A DNA stretch of 64,000 nt from Oleispirillum naphthae (lineage in GTDB: Bacteria > Pseudomonadota > Alphaproteobacteria > Rhodospirillales > Rhodospirillaceae): the NCBI GenBank assembly GCA_027864655.1, contig JAQAZG010000002.1:62001-126000 (forward strand), written 5' to 3'. Below, piece by piece: positions 42,369-51,243 of the stretch (position 1 is the first letter of the stretch; every line of letters begins with the position of its first letter). The position numbers and the translations under genes were made by a program. Under the pieces are notes generated by a model. That model made no database searches. It was not told where the DNA came from and saw nothing but the letters and a program-made list of their open reading frames with translations.

Positions 42369-42378
42369 GTTCAAAGAA

Positions 42379-42417
42379 AAAACTTTGCGGGGGGACCGAG
42401 TCCCCCCGCAAAGTTTT
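42379..42417. terminator. Perfect 18-base-stem palindrome, bidirectional terminator (repeat copy 6)
   Basis: AAAACTTTGCGGGGGGAC pairs perfectly with its complement around a CGA loop. With T-runs on both strands, it is an ideal bidirectional terminator between the convergent HAD and methyltransferase genes. Its GGGGGGACCGAGTCCCCCC core is shared with other members of the intergenic repeat family. Confidence 0.9.
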
Positions 42418-42439
42418 GGTTCTCTTCACTCCGCCGCGG
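42407..42439 (+). repeat. Direct repeat, left flank of the R-M system
   Basis: CGCAAAGTTTTGGTTCTCTT followed by CACTCCGCCGCGG. Nearly identical to 44994-45025 (CGCAAAGTTTTGGTTGTTT, then CACTCCGCCGCGG). It overlaps the last four codons and stop of the methyltransferase gene. See the partner for interpretation. Confidence 0.8.
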
Positions 42440-43982
42440 AGAGGCTTCGCCGTTGCGGTTTGCCGAGACTGATCAACTCGGCAATTTCCCCGGCGCCGAC
42501 GTTCGCCAGTTCCTTCGGCTCCATTTTGTGCAGTCCTCCGCCATACACCCTTCCTTCATCGAGCATCTCTTCGAGTCGCACGGTTTGCAGGAATTGCCAG
42601 ACCTTGTGGAGCAGTTCCGGTCGTTCGTCGATGGCGCTCTGAAGCGAGGGCTTGGGATAGAGCATCAAATAGACATTGGCGGCGATTGCTTTCGAGTGGT
42701 TCAGAATCATTTGGAACGGTGCCTTACCGTTTTTTCCGCCGCTCCGGCCCATGTAGGTGCAGAGGATCGGCGCCGGGGGACGATTTTCCTGGCGGTACCA
42801 GGGTGAGCGGTGGGCACAGAGGTAGCGATTGGAGACGCGAGGGATGCCACTGGAGAGGTAGGCCCATAGTGCGGGGTGTCTTGCCGCGACCTCTTCGGGG
42901 GGGAGGCGGCAATCGAGGAGGAACAGGGGTTTCTCGATCTTGGGGGTGCCATCGGTTTCGGCCGGAATTTCCGAGTCTTTGAGGTATCGCGGGCTCGGCA
43001 GGATCGGGCGCAGAAATTGCGCTGGAATGCCGCGTGCGGATGCCTGCTCCGCAGTCAGCAGGAAGAATTTGTTGTCGCCAGTGGCGATGCCGCGATGGAT
43101 TTTGAAAAAATCGCCGATTCTGGCCCCGGAGCGCTGTATGCGGACGCCGGAAACGGGGTAGTGCGTCCATTTGGGTTCGTCCGCTAGGTCGGTGTCTGCG
43201 ATCATTTTGCGGACCCGGGCATCTGCAAGCGTTCCACCGAAGGTGAACTCAACGTGGTGTGTCGGCGGCGGTGGCGCGTTGCGGAACCAGATGACGGATG
43301 AAGACACCAGCGCATCGTTGAATTGGGCGTCATGCGGCTCGAAGCGGTGAATGCGCAGTAGGGTAACCTTGCCCAGAAGATATTTTTTTACGGCCCGTCC
43401 ATAGTTCACGTCCATGAATTCGGATGGGACCAGCCATGCGGCGATGCCGTTTTCAGCCATCCATGCATGCGATAGGGCGAGAAAATAGGTGTAAAGACCG
43501 GCGAGACCGGCCACGCGCACGCCGAAGGTGTGTTCCGAGGCGTCTTGAAGACTTATTTTTTTCTCTTTCGTCATGTGGTGGTGCCGCACGTAGGGCGGGT
43601 TGCAGATGACAAGATTGGCGCGCTCGCCCGGTTCTTGTGTGGTGAAGTCCCCCATGCGGTAGTCCAGGCCGGTGCCGCGCCATAGTTCGATGGCGGGTGA
43701 GCCATAGTGCGCGTCGACTTCGTATCCGACGGCTTTGGCGATGCGCGCGTGGCTGGCGGTCGCCAGCAGCGCCGAAAAAAATGCACCCGTTCCGATAGCC
43801 GGGTCGAGGAAGCGAATGGTTTCGTCAGGCGGGAGAAGGCCCAGGGAGGCGGAGAGAATCTCGCGGGCCAGGGCGGTCGGCGTGGCGAATTGTCCGAGTT
43901 TGTTCCGCTCGACTTGGCTCTTTTGGGCGTCGAGTTCCGCTTGGAGGACTAATCGTTGCGCCTCGAGCTTCCCGTGGTCCAT
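42426..43982 (-). CDS. Type II N6-adenine DNA methyltransferase (XamI/SalI-type modification enzyme)
   Basis: A 518-residue N6-adenine methyltransferase. SAM motif I is FLDPAIGTGAFFSAL (about residue 58) and catalytic motif IV is LVICNPPYVRHHH (about 130), the gamma-class order. The remainder is the target-recognition domain. It would protect the same site that the adjacent XamI-type endonuclease cuts, which in that family is GTCGAC. Its ATG overlaps the endonuclease stop by one base (TGATG), so the pair is translationally coupled. GC content is somewhat lower than that of the flanking genes. The two genes sit between direct repeats, suggesting cassette-style acquisition. Confidence 0.88.
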   Translation of the reverse strand: MDHGKLEAQRLVLQAELDAQKSQVERNKLGQFATPTALAREILSASLGLLPPDETIRFLDPAIGTGAFFSALLATASHARIAKAVGYEVDAHYGSPAIELWRGTGLDYRMGDFTTQEPGERANLVICNPPYVRHHHMTKEKKISLQDASEHTFGVRVAGLAGLYTYFLALSHAWMAENGIAAWLVPSEFMDVNYGRAVKKYLLGKVTLLRIHRFEPHDAQFNDALVSSSVIWFRNAPPPPTHHVEFTFGGTLADARVRKMIADTDLADEPKWTHYPVSGVRIQRSGARIGDFFKIHRGIATGDNKFFLLTAEQASARGIPAQFLRPILPSPRYLKDSEIPAETDGTPKIEKPLFLLDCRLPPEEVAARHPALWAYLSSGIPRVSNRYLCAHRSPWYRQENRPPAPILCTYMGRSGGKNGKAPFQMILNHSKAIAANVYLMLYPKPSLQSAIDERPELLHKVWQFLQTVRLEEMLDEGRVYGGGLHKMEPKELANVGAGEIAELISLGKPQRRSLSAAE

Positions 43983-44932
43983 CAGATGGCGAACTTTTTC
44001 ATGTCGTCGATGCGGTGTTCCCAAACCCAGTCTATTCCCTCCGCCGCCTCGTAGCCAAGGTATCCGCTGTCGAAGTAGCCGCACAGGAACAAGCTGAAGC
44101 TGACGGAGGGGCCGTGTGTGTTGCGCAATTGAGTCATTTTTACGGCCTCTTCCTTGCGGCGCTTATTCACGTTCGTGAAGTCACCGGCCGACTTCGCCTC
44201 GAAGAAAACAGGCAACTGACCCGCCCGCGCGTTTTTCGGCAGGATGACGGCATCGACGGGGATATTGACCTGTCTGCCACCTTCCAGCGTAACTGGAACG
44301 TTCATGCGGAACGAGAAGGTGCCGGGAGCCATACCGTTGAATTTGGTGCCGTTATCGGCGGTCCGGTAACCACGTGCTTGCAACCATGCCGAGATGGCGG
44401 CCAACTGACGTTTCTCCTGCGCGTTGCGAATAATCGGGTTTGCCATAGCGCCGCAAAGGCGGTCGGCGACAATGGTGGCCGCGCGGTAAACTTCCGCTTC
44501 GGCCGGTTCGGCACCTCGGTCCAGCCAAACGAAAATATCCGGGTCGGCCATGCGCCGGATGGTGGTGCAGATTTTTTGTAGGTCTCCCTCCAGGATGGCG
44601 GGATCCATGCGGGACGGAATCCTGCCCTCTTCCATGCGCCCGACGAGGTTTTTGCTCGCACCGGACAGACCGACCAAGCGGTCAACGGCTATCGGCGGGC
44701 ATGTCGCCATGCGTAAGGTCGAGAGCACCTTGGGGTGATCTTTTAAGGTGGCCGGTTCGATGCGGCGCAGGTTGTCGGTAAATTTCAGGGCCGCCTCGAC
44801 TTCTGCTGTCGTTTTCATTCGCGTCTCGCGGAATGCCTGAGGCGCAAACTGCATGAACCAGTCGTTATACATATCGACCGATTGGGCGATGTCGGTTTTC
44901 CAGAGGTGCGGCTTGTCGAGATTGACGGGCAT
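43982..44932 (-). CDS. XamI-family type II restriction endonuclease
   Basis: A 316-residue protein with the XamI-family N-terminus (KPHLWKTDIAQSVDMYNDWF, then FAPQAFRETR). A PD-(D/E)xK-like core reads VNIPVDAVILPKN and PVFFEAKSAGDFTNVNKRRKEE, giving D...E-A-K as the metal-binding residues. XamI is an isoschizomer of SalI and cuts GTCGAC. The family call is from recalled sequence pattern and the coupled adenine methyltransferase. A distinctive C-terminal region (SVSFSLFLCGYFDSGYLGYEAAEGIDWVWEHRIDDM) completes it. It is the first gene of the R-M operon; the promoter must be within 44933-45010. Confidence 0.85.
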   Translation of the reverse strand: MPVNLDKPHLWKTDIAQSVDMYNDWFMQFAPQAFRETRMKTTAEVEAALKFTDNLRRIEPATLKDHPKVLSTLRMATCPPIAVDRLVGLSGASKNLVGRMEEGRIPSRMDPAILEGDLQKICTTIRRMADPDIFVWLDRGAEPAEAEVYRAATIVADRLCGAMANPIIRNAQEKRQLAAISAWLQARGYRTADNGTKFNGMAPGTFSFRMNVPVTLEGGRQVNIPVDAVILPKNARAGQLPVFFEAKSAGDFTNVNKRRKEEAVKMTQLRNTHGPSVSFSLFLCGYFDSGYLGYEAAEGIDWVWEHRIDDMKKFAI

Positions 44933-44943
44933 GTGTCCCTCTA

Positions 44944-44993
44944 CGCGGGGAAAACAAGTTTAGGGGAGGTGCGGGGAGGAGACCGAGGCCCCT
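44944..44993 (+). repeat. Modular intergenic palindromic repeat, copy 7 (degenerate)
   Basis: GCGGGGAAAACAAGTTTAGG, then GGGAGGAGACCGAGGCCCCTC. It resembles the GGACCGAG-centred module of other copies but pairs less well. It lies between the endonuclease start and the direct repeat at 44994. Confidence 0.6.
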
Positions 44994-45025
44994 CGCAAAG
45001 TTTTGGTTGTTTCACTCCGCCGCGG
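44994..45025 (+). repeat. Direct repeat, right flank of the R-M system
   Basis: CGCAAAGTTTTGGTTGTTT then CACTCCGCCGCGG, near-identical to 42407-42439. It covers the last codons of the AbrB-family gene (ending -A-A-A-E), just as the left copy covers the methyltransferase end (-S-A-A-E). The R-M genes therefore lie between two copies of the same gene-end plus repeat sequence. Confidence 0.8.
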
Positions 45026-46115
45026 CGTCGGGGGCGGGGGATTTGCGCATCAGGCGGAACAGCACCGGGGTGGCCGACAGCACCATGATGATGCGCCCCA
45101 GGTGGTGGGTGGTGACGAACAGCGGGTCGATGCCGAGCGCGATGGCGACGAGGCTCATTTCGGTGATGCCGCCGGGCGAGTAGGCGAGGATGAGGGCGGC
45201 GAAGCTCGCCCCCGCCATCGGCCCGAGCGCCCAGGCGAAGGCCGCGCCGATGCCGAGCATGAGGAAGGTGGAGCCCAGCGAGACCATTACGGCGCGCAGG
45301 AACACTGCGGGCGCGGTGCCGAGGAAGCGGCAGCCGATGCCGCAGCCGATCACCACCTGGGCGGCGTGGACGAGGAAGTCCGGCGGGCGGGCGTCGGTCC
45401 ATCCGGCGAGGTGGGCGGCGGCGGAGAGGATCATCGGGCCGACCAGCACCCCGGCGGGCAGTTTGAGGCGGATGCCGCCCCACGCCCCGGCGACGGCGCA
45501 GGCGGCCATGATCGCCCAGGCGGCGGCGTCGGGGATGGCGGTGACCCGCGCCGCGGCGCGCGCCGCGGCGGTGTCCGCGCCGCCGAAATACTGGAAGGAG
45601 AGCGGCAGCACGTAGACCACGGTGAGGATGCGCATGCCGTGGATCAGCGCGATCGCCGCCTCGTCGCCGCCGCGCGCGCCGCCCATGATCATCATCTCGT
45701 TGAGGCCGCCGGGGCAGGCGGAGAAGAAGCGGGTGGGGTGGTTGAAGCGGGTGACGAAGCGGAAGTAGGCGGCCACCGCCAGGGTGATGACGATGACGTA
45801 GGGCAGCATCGCGGCGAGCGACACCGACCAGCGCCCGGCGCGGGAGAGGATGTCGGCGGGGAAGGTGGAGCCGAGCAGCACCCCGACGACGGAGAACATC
45901 ACCGGCGCGATGCGCTGCGGGATGCGCACCGGCACGCGGCAGAGCGCCGCGGCGGTGGTGGCGGCGATCGCCCCGAGCATCCAGGCGAGCGGCATGTGCA
46001 GAAGGTCGAAGGCCCACCCCCCGGCGGCGCCGACGGCGACGGTGCCGCCCCAGGCCGGGGCGCCGCGCAGGAGAATGCGCAAGGCGCGCGCCGTCGGCTC
46101 CGGTTCGCCGCTCAT
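45012..46115 (-). CDS. AbrB family membrane protein (YcgQ/AbrB-type permease-like)
   Basis: A 367-residue polytopic membrane protein made of two repeated halves. Each half has the family pattern of a glycine-rich entry ([40 protein letters not shown]) and a marked helix break ([74 protein letters not shown]). This is the AidB/AbrB regulator-named integral membrane family, mostly of unknown function and not a DNA-binding AbrB. The start overlaps the nadK stop by 4 bases. Its 3' end lies in the direct repeat. Confidence 0.85.
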   Translation of the reverse strand: MSGEPEPTARALRILLRGAPAWGGTVAVGAAGGWAFDLLHMPLAWMLGAIAATTAAALCRVPVRIPQRIAPVMFSVVGVLLGSTFPADILSRAGRWSVSLAAMLPYVIVITLAVAAYFRFVTRFNHPTRFFSACPGGLNEMMIMGGARGGDEAAIALIHGMRILTVVYVLPLSFQYFGGADTAAARAAARVTAIPDAAAWAIMAACAVAGAWGGIRLKLPAGVLVGPMILSAAAHLAGWTDARPPDFLVHAAQVVIGCGIGCRFLGTAPAVFLRAVMVSLGSTFLMLGIGAAFAWALGPMAGASFAALILAYSPGGITEMSLVAIALGIDPLFVTTHHLGRIIMVLSATPVLFRLMRKSPAPDAAAE

Positions 46116-46891
46116 GGGGTGAACTGCTCCTTGAGGATGCGTTCTTCCAGGTGGTGTTCGCGGTCGAACAGCATGCGCAGCTTGGCGATCGGGTCCTCGT
46201 GCACGGTGACCGCGGCGATGTCGCGCACTTCGGTGTAGTCGGCCACCGCGCTCACCGGGCGCTTGCCGGTTTCCATCACCTCGAAGGAGACCCGCGAGGA
46301 GTGCGGCAGGATCGCGCCGCGCCAGCGCCGCGGGCGGAAGGCGCTGATCGGGGTGAGCGCCAGCACGTTGGCCCCCATCGGCAGGATCGGCCCGTGGGCG
46401 GAGAGGTTGTAGGCGGTGCTGCCCGCCGGGGTGCACACCAGCACGCCGTCGCAGACCAGCTCGTCGAGGCGGACCATGTCGTCGATGCGGATGCGCAGGC
46501 GCGCCGCCTGGCGGGTTTCGCGCAGGAGAGAGACCTCGTTGATCGCCAGCGCGCGCACCGTCTGGCCGGTCACCGTGACCGCCTCCATGCGCAACGGCGT
46601 GAGGCTGACCATCACCGCGCGGGCGATGCGCTCCGGCAGCTCGTTTTCCTCGAAGTCGTTGAGCAGAAAGCCGACGGTGCCGCGGTTCATGCCGTAGATC
46701 GGCGCCGGGTGGTCGATGAAGCGGTGCAGGCATTCCAGCATGAAGCCGTCGCCGCCGAGCGCGACGATGACGTTGGCGTCGGAGAGCGCCGTCGCGCCGT
46801 AGCGGTCGGCGAGGCGTTGGCGGGCGAACTGGGCGCTCGGCGTTTCGGCGGCCACGAACGCCATGCGCGGCGAGGCGACGGGCAGGGACAT
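46112..46891 (-). CDS. nadK: NAD kinase
   Basis: A 259-residue short-form NAD kinase that makes NADP from NAD and ATP. It has the GGDG motif in [14 protein letters not shown] (about residue 45), [10 protein letters not shown], the NE-motif in [12 protein letters not shown], and the C-terminal glycine-rich [23 protein letters not shown]. The length suits alphaproteobacterial NadK, which lacks an N-terminal extension. It is coupled to the AbrB-family gene and divergent from chpT. Confidence 0.94.
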   Translation of the reverse strand: MSLPVASPRMAFVAAETPSAQFARQRLADRYGATALSDANVIVALGGDGFMLECLHRFIDHPAPIYGMNRGTVGFLLNDFEENELPERIARAVMVSLTPLRMEAVTVTGQTVRALAINEVSLLRETRQAARLRIRIDDMVRLDELVCDGVLVCTPAGSTAYNLSAHGPILPMGANVLALTPISAFRPRRWRGAILPHSSRVSFEVMETGKRPVSAVADYTEVRDIAAVTVHEDPIAKLRMLFDREHHLEERILKEQFTP

Positions 46892-47086
46892 GGGCGAATG
46901 CGATCCGGATCGTCTGTGGGGCCGGGCGGAAGCGTGGGGGCGCGTTCCGACGGTTCGCCCCTGTCATAGCACGAACCGGCCGCCGCACCCAACATCTTGT
47001 CATGGGGACAATCGGATTTGCCGCTGCGGCGCGGCGGCGCTGCGGCTATGATGGGGCGAGCGGAAAGAACGGAAAGGGGAAGCGGC

Positions 47087-47722
47087 ATGGCCTCGGATGC
47101 GGCGAAACTGGCGGAGGCGGCGGTGGTGCGGATGTGCCACGACCTGGCCGGACCGGCCTCCGCCCTGGTCAACGGCGCCGACCTTCTACAGGCCGAGGGC
47201 GGCGGCGGCTTTGCGGCGGAGGCGCTGGGCCTGCTGCGGGCGAGCGCGCGGGCGCTCGCCGCGCGGCTGGAGCTTTTCCGCGCCGTCTTCGGCGCGCCGA
47301 CCGCCCATGCGGTGAAATCCGCCGCGGCGGCGCGCGCCGTGGCGGCGGCCTATTTCGCCCAGCTCGGCGACCGGGCGCGGGTGTTCACCCTGGCGGCGTT
47401 TCCCGAGGAAGAGGCGGACCCGGAGACCCTGCGCCGCGCCCTGCTGCTGGCGCTGATCGGCGCCGATGCGCTGCCCTTCGGCGGCGAGGTGGCGGTGACG
47501 GCGGAAGCGGGCGGCCTGCGCCTGCGCGCCGCGGGCCGCCGCGCCGGGTTTTCCGCCGCGGCGGAGGCCGGGCTCGCCGCGGCGGAGACCGCCGACCCGC
47601 GCGCCGCCGCCGCCGCCCTTCTTGCGGCGCGCGCCGCCGCCGCCGGGTGCGCCGCGCGCCCCTGGCAGGAGGCCGACGTCTGCGGCCTCGACATTCTTCC
47701 CGGCGGGGTGGGAAAACTCTAA
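47087..47722 (+). CDS. chpT: Histidine phosphotransferase ChpT
   Basis: A 211-residue ChpT-type phosphotransfer protein. The helical hairpin carries the phospho-His in MCHDLAGPASALVNGADLL (His at residue 18), followed by a degenerate ATPase-like C-terminal domain that does not bind ATP in studied members. In alphaproteobacteria ChpT passes phosphate from CckA to CtrA and CpdR, controlling cell cycle and motility. AAGGGGA lies 7 bases upstream. It sits directly before the che genes, with ctrA 6 kb away. No other candidate function fits. Confidence 0.88.
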   Translation: MASDAAKLAEAAVVRMCHDLAGPASALVNGADLLQAEGGGGFAAEALGLLRASARALAARLELFRAVFGAPTAHAVKSAAAARAVAAAYFAQLGDRARVFTLAAFPEEEADPETLRRALLLALIGADALPFGGEVAVTAEAGGLRLRAAGRRAGFSAAAEAGLAAAETADPRAAAAALLAARAAAAGCAARPWQEADVCGLDILPGGVGKL

Positions 47723-47879
47723 CTGCGACAATAGTCTTTTCATTAAGGCCCCGTAACGGCATACTGTGCGCCTGGGGCTTGAGGCAAAGCCGGAGCCGTT
47801 GACGGCATCGCATCCGGGCCGGAAGGTCCGGCATACCCGCCGTTCGTGCGGGGTTCACCGGGGGTGTGGAGAGGACGAT

Positions 47880-50633
47880 ATGGACGATCTGTTGAGCGAG
47901 TTTCTGACCGAAACGTCGGAGAGTCTGGCGACGCTCGATGTCGAGCTGGTCAATCTCGAACGCAATCCGAACGATAACGGCATCCTTTCCAACATTTTCC
48001 GGTTGGTGCACACGATCAAGGGGACCTGCGGCTTTCTCGGCCTGCCGCGGCTGGAAACCCTGGCGCACGCGGGCGAGAACGTGCTCGGCAAGTTCCGCGG
48101 CGGCGAACTCACCGTGTCGCCGAATTCGGTGACGCTGATCCTGCATTCGATCGACCGCATCAAGGAAATCCTCGCCTACATCGAGGCCAACGAGACCGAG
48201 CCCGACGGCAACGACAGGGATCTGATCGACCAGCTCAACCTCGTCGCCGCGGGGCAGGAGGCGTCCGCTCCCGCCGCCGCGCCGCCCGCCGCCGCGCCCG
48301 CGGCTTCCGGCGGCCCGGTGCTGAGCGCCGAGGGCTTCCCCGTCGCCGCCGACCTGCTCGCCGAGGTGGAGGCCGCCCAGGCCGCCGGCGCGAAGGCCGC
48401 GTCGGAGGCCCAGATCGCCGCCGAGATGGCCGCCGAGCGCGCCGCCGAGAGCCCGGCCGCCGCGCCGGAACCGCCGCCGCCGCCGCCCGCCCCGGTGACC
48501 GCGCCGCCCGCCCCGATCGTCCAGGGCGCCGCCGCCGAGCCGAAGGAAAGCGCCGTCGCCGCGCAGTCGATCCGCGTCAATGTGGATCTCTTGGAAAACC
48601 TGATGACCCTGGTTTCCGAACTGGTGCTCACCCGCAACCAGCTTTTGCAGATGGTGCGCGGCCGCGACGATTCCGAATTCGCCGCGCCGTTGCAGCGCCT
48701 CTCCCACATCACCACCGACCTTCAGGAAGGGGTGATGAAGACCCGCATGCAGCCGATCGGCAACGCCTGGGCCAAGCTGCCGCGCATCGTCCGCGACCTC
48801 GCGCTCGAAACCAGGAAGAAGATCGACCTCCAGATGTACGGCGCGGAGACCGAACTCGACCGCCAGGTGCTGGAGCTGATCAAGGACCCGCTCACCCACA
48901 TGGTGCGCAACTCCGCCGACCACGGCCTCGAAATGCCCGCCGACCGCATGGCCGCGGGCAAGCCGGAAACCGGCGTGATCTCGCTCAACGCCTACCACGA
49001 GGGCGGCCACATCATCATCGAGATCGCCGACGACGGCCGCGGCCTCAACGTTTCGCGCATCCGCCAGAAGGTGGTGGAGAGCGGGCTCGCCTCCGAGGCC
49101 GAACTCGACGGCATGAACGACCAGCAGGTCAGCCAGTTCATCTTCCGCGCCGGGTTCTCCACCGCGGAGAAGGTGACCTCGGTGTCCGGCCGCGGCGTCG
49201 GCATGGACGTGGTGCGCACCAACATCGAGAAGATCGGCGGCACCATCGAGCTCAAGACCGCGCAGGGCCGCGGCACCACCTTCGTCATCAAGATCCCGCT
49301 CACCCTGGCCATCGTCTCCGCGCTGATCGTCGAGTGCGCCACCGAGCGCTTCGCCATTCCGCAGATTTCGGTGGTCGAGCTGGTGCGCGTCACCCCCAAT
49401 TCCGAGCACCAGATCGAAAACATCAACGCCGCGCCGGTGCTGCGCCTGCGCGACCGCCTGCTGCCGCTGGTCAACCTCTCCGATCTCCTGCGCCTCGGCA
49501 GCAACTCCGAAGGCGAGGCGGAGGCCGACGAGGAGACCTTCATCGTCGTTTCCCAGGTCGGCACCTACACCTTCGGCATCATCGTCGATCGGGTGTTCGA
49601 CACCGAGGAAATCGTCGTCAAGCCGGTGGCCCCGATCCTGCGCCACATCTCGATGTTCTCGGGCAACACCATCCTCGGCGACGGCAGCGTGATCATGATC
49701 CTCGATCCCAACGGCATCGCCTCCGCCACCGGCGAGGTCGCCATGGGCGCCGATCACGCCAAGGAGGAGGCCGCCCGCGCCGCCGCCGCCGCCACCTCGG
49801 AAGACCGCATCTCGCTCTTGATCTTCCGCTCCGGAGCGGAGGATCTGAAGGCGGTGCCGCTGGCGCTCGTCGCCCGCCTCGAGGAGATCGAGATCGGCAC
49901 CATCGAATACACCCACGGCGTGCCGGTGGTGCAGTACCGCGGCCAGCTGATGCCGCTGATCGGCGCGACCGACGACTTCCGCATCACCGAGGAGGGCCGC
50001 CAGCCGGTGCTGGTGTTCACCGACCGCGACCGCTCCATGGGCCTCCTCGTCGAGGAGATCGTCGATATCGTCGAGGACCGCCTGAAGATGGAGTTGCAGG
50101 TGGAGCAGCCGGGGATCATCGGCACCGCGGTGATCAACGGCAAGGCCACCGAGGTGATCGACACCGGCTATTACCTCACCAAGGCGTTCGGCGACTGGTT
50201 CGGCCGCGAGGACTCCAAGGCCTTCACCGACGAGGGGCCGCGCGGCGGCTGGCGGGTGCTGTTCGTCGATGACAGCGCCTTCTTCCGCAATCTCCTGACG
50301 CCGCTGCTCTCGGTCAACGGCTACACCGTCACCCCGGTGGAGGACGCGGAAAAGGCGCTGGCGCTGCGCGACAGGGGCGAGATGTTCGACGCCATCATCT
50401 CCGACATCGAGATGCCGGGCATGGACGGCTTCGCCTTCGCCCGCGCGGTGCGCGGCGACGCGCGTTGGCGCGCCACGCCGATGATCGCGCTGTCCTCCCA
50501 CGCCTCGACCAAGGACTTCGAACTCGGGCGCGAAGTCGGCTTCGACGACTACGTGGTGAAGTTCGACCGCGAGGCGGTGATGCAGGTGTTGAAGGGCCTG
50601 GTCGGCAAGACCTCGGCGGTGAGCGAGGCGTGA
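47880..50633 (+). CDS. cheA: CheA chemotaxis histidine kinase with C-terminal receiver (hybrid)
   Basis: A 917-residue hybrid kinase. Domains: Hpt (1-105; phospho-His at residue 44 in RLVHTIKGTCGF); an Ala/Pro linker with no clear P2 (about 120-225); P3 dimerisation (about 227-300); a HATPase domain with N-box HMVRNSADHG (about 340) and GRGVGMDVV; a first CheW-like domain (from about 470); a second CheW-like domain (about 640-770); and a receiver domain (about 790-910; FVDDSAFFRN, SDIEMPGMDG). Receptor-linked autophosphorylation feeds CheY and CheB. The presence of two CheW-like modules and no separate cheW gene nearby is notable. GGAGAGG sits 6 bases upstream of the start. Confidence 0.95.
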   Translation: MDDLLSEFLTETSESLATLDVELVNLERNPNDNGILSNIFRLVHTIKGTCGFLGLPRLETLAHAGENVLGKFRGGELTVSPNSVTLILHSIDRIKEILAYIEANETEPDGNDRDLIDQLNLVAAGQEASAPAAAPPAAAPAASGGPVLSAEGFPVAADLLAEVEAAQAAGAKAASEAQIAAEMAAERAAESPAAAPEPPPPPPAPVTAPPAPIVQGAAAEPKESAVAAQSIRVNVDLLENLMTLVSELVLTRNQLLQMVRGRDDSEFAAPLQRLSHITTDLQEGVMKTRMQPIGNAWAKLPRIVRDLALETRKKIDLQMYGAETELDRQVLELIKDPLTHMVRNSADHGLEMPADRMAAGKPETGVISLNAYHEGGHIIIEIADDGRGLNVSRIRQKVVESGLASEAELDGMNDQQVSQFIFRAGFSTAEKVTSVSGRGVGMDVVRTNIEKIGGTIELKTAQGRGTTFVIKIPLTLAIVSALIVECATERFAIPQISVVELVRVTPNSEHQIENINAAPVLRLRDRLLPLVNLSDLLRLGSNSEGEAEADEETFIVVSQVGTYTFGIIVDRVFDTEEIVVKPVAPILRHISMFSGNTILGDGSVIMILDPNGIASATGEVAMGADHAKEEAARAAAAATSEDRISLLIFRSGAEDLKAVPLALVARLEEIEIGTIEYTHGVPVVQYRGQLMPLIGATDDFRITEEGRQPVLVFTDRDRSMGLLVEEIVDIVEDRLKMELQVEQPGIIGTAVINGKATEVIDTGYYLTKAFGDWFGREDSKAFTDEGPRGGWRVLFVDDSAFFRNLLTPLLSVNGYTVTPVEDAEKALALRDRGEMFDAIISDIEMPGMDGFAFARAVRGDARWRATPMIALSSHASTKDFELGREVGFDDYVVKFDREAVMQVLKGLVGKTSAVSEA

Positions 50634-50804
50634 TCCATCGCCCCCGGGCGGGCGGCGGCGCGGTTTCCCCGCGGCGCCGCAGGCTTCGGCGATGCAACGG
50701 TTTTTTGCCAAGACTTCTGTGGATCGTATGTTAACATCGTACGAGTGGTTCCTGCCGTCGCCGGTTTTTTCAGATCGTAGTCTTACCCGTTGGGATGATT
50801 TGCA

Positions 50805-51179
50805 ATGAAGACCTGCCTGATTGTCGATGATTCCAAGGTGATCCGCATGGTGGCCCGGAAGATCCTGCAGGAACTCGGGTTCGCGACCGCCGAGGCGGAG
50901 GATGGTGCGAAGGCGCTTGATTACTGCAAGGGCTCCTTGCCGGAGGCGGTGCTTCTCGACTGGAACATGCCGGTGATGAACGGCATCGAATTCCTCGTCG
51001 AGATGCGCAAGCTGCCGGGCGGCGGCAAGCCCATCGTGGTGTTCTGCACCACCGAGAACGATATCCAGCACATTCAGCAGGCGATCGCAGCAGGCGCCAG
51101 CGAATACATCATGAAGCCGTTCGACGGCGAGATCATCCAGGCCAAGTTCGAGCAGGTCGGCCTGCTCGAGCCGAAGTAA
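50805..51179 (+). CDS. cheY: CheY-type response regulator
   Basis: A 124-residue single-domain receiver. Acidic pair in LIVDDSK (residues 8-9), phospho-Asp 52 in LLDWNMPVMNG, the Thr in FCTTEN and the Lys in YIMKPFDG are all present. It would carry the signal from CheA to the flagellar switch (FliN/FliG, encoded downstream). The 171-base gap after cheA contains ATGTTAACAT (50728-50737), so cheY may have its own promoter, but no clear -35/-10 is seen. Confidence 0.95.
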   Translation: MKTCLIVDDSKVIRMVARKILQELGFATAEAEDGAKALDYCKGSLPEAVLLDWNMPVMNGIEFLVEMRKLPGGGKPIVVFCTTENDIQHIQQAIAAGASEYIMKPFDGEIIQAKFEQVGLLEPK

Positions 51180-51243
51180 GGCAGCCGCAGCCGAGGAGAA
51201 GGCGGGCTGATTCCGCTGGGAGCGGCAAGAGGGGAGAGAACGG

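Noticed and set aside
50728-50737. ATGTTAACAT palindrome before cheY as a CtrA site
   Set aside because: It has only one TTAA element and no second half-site at the right distance.
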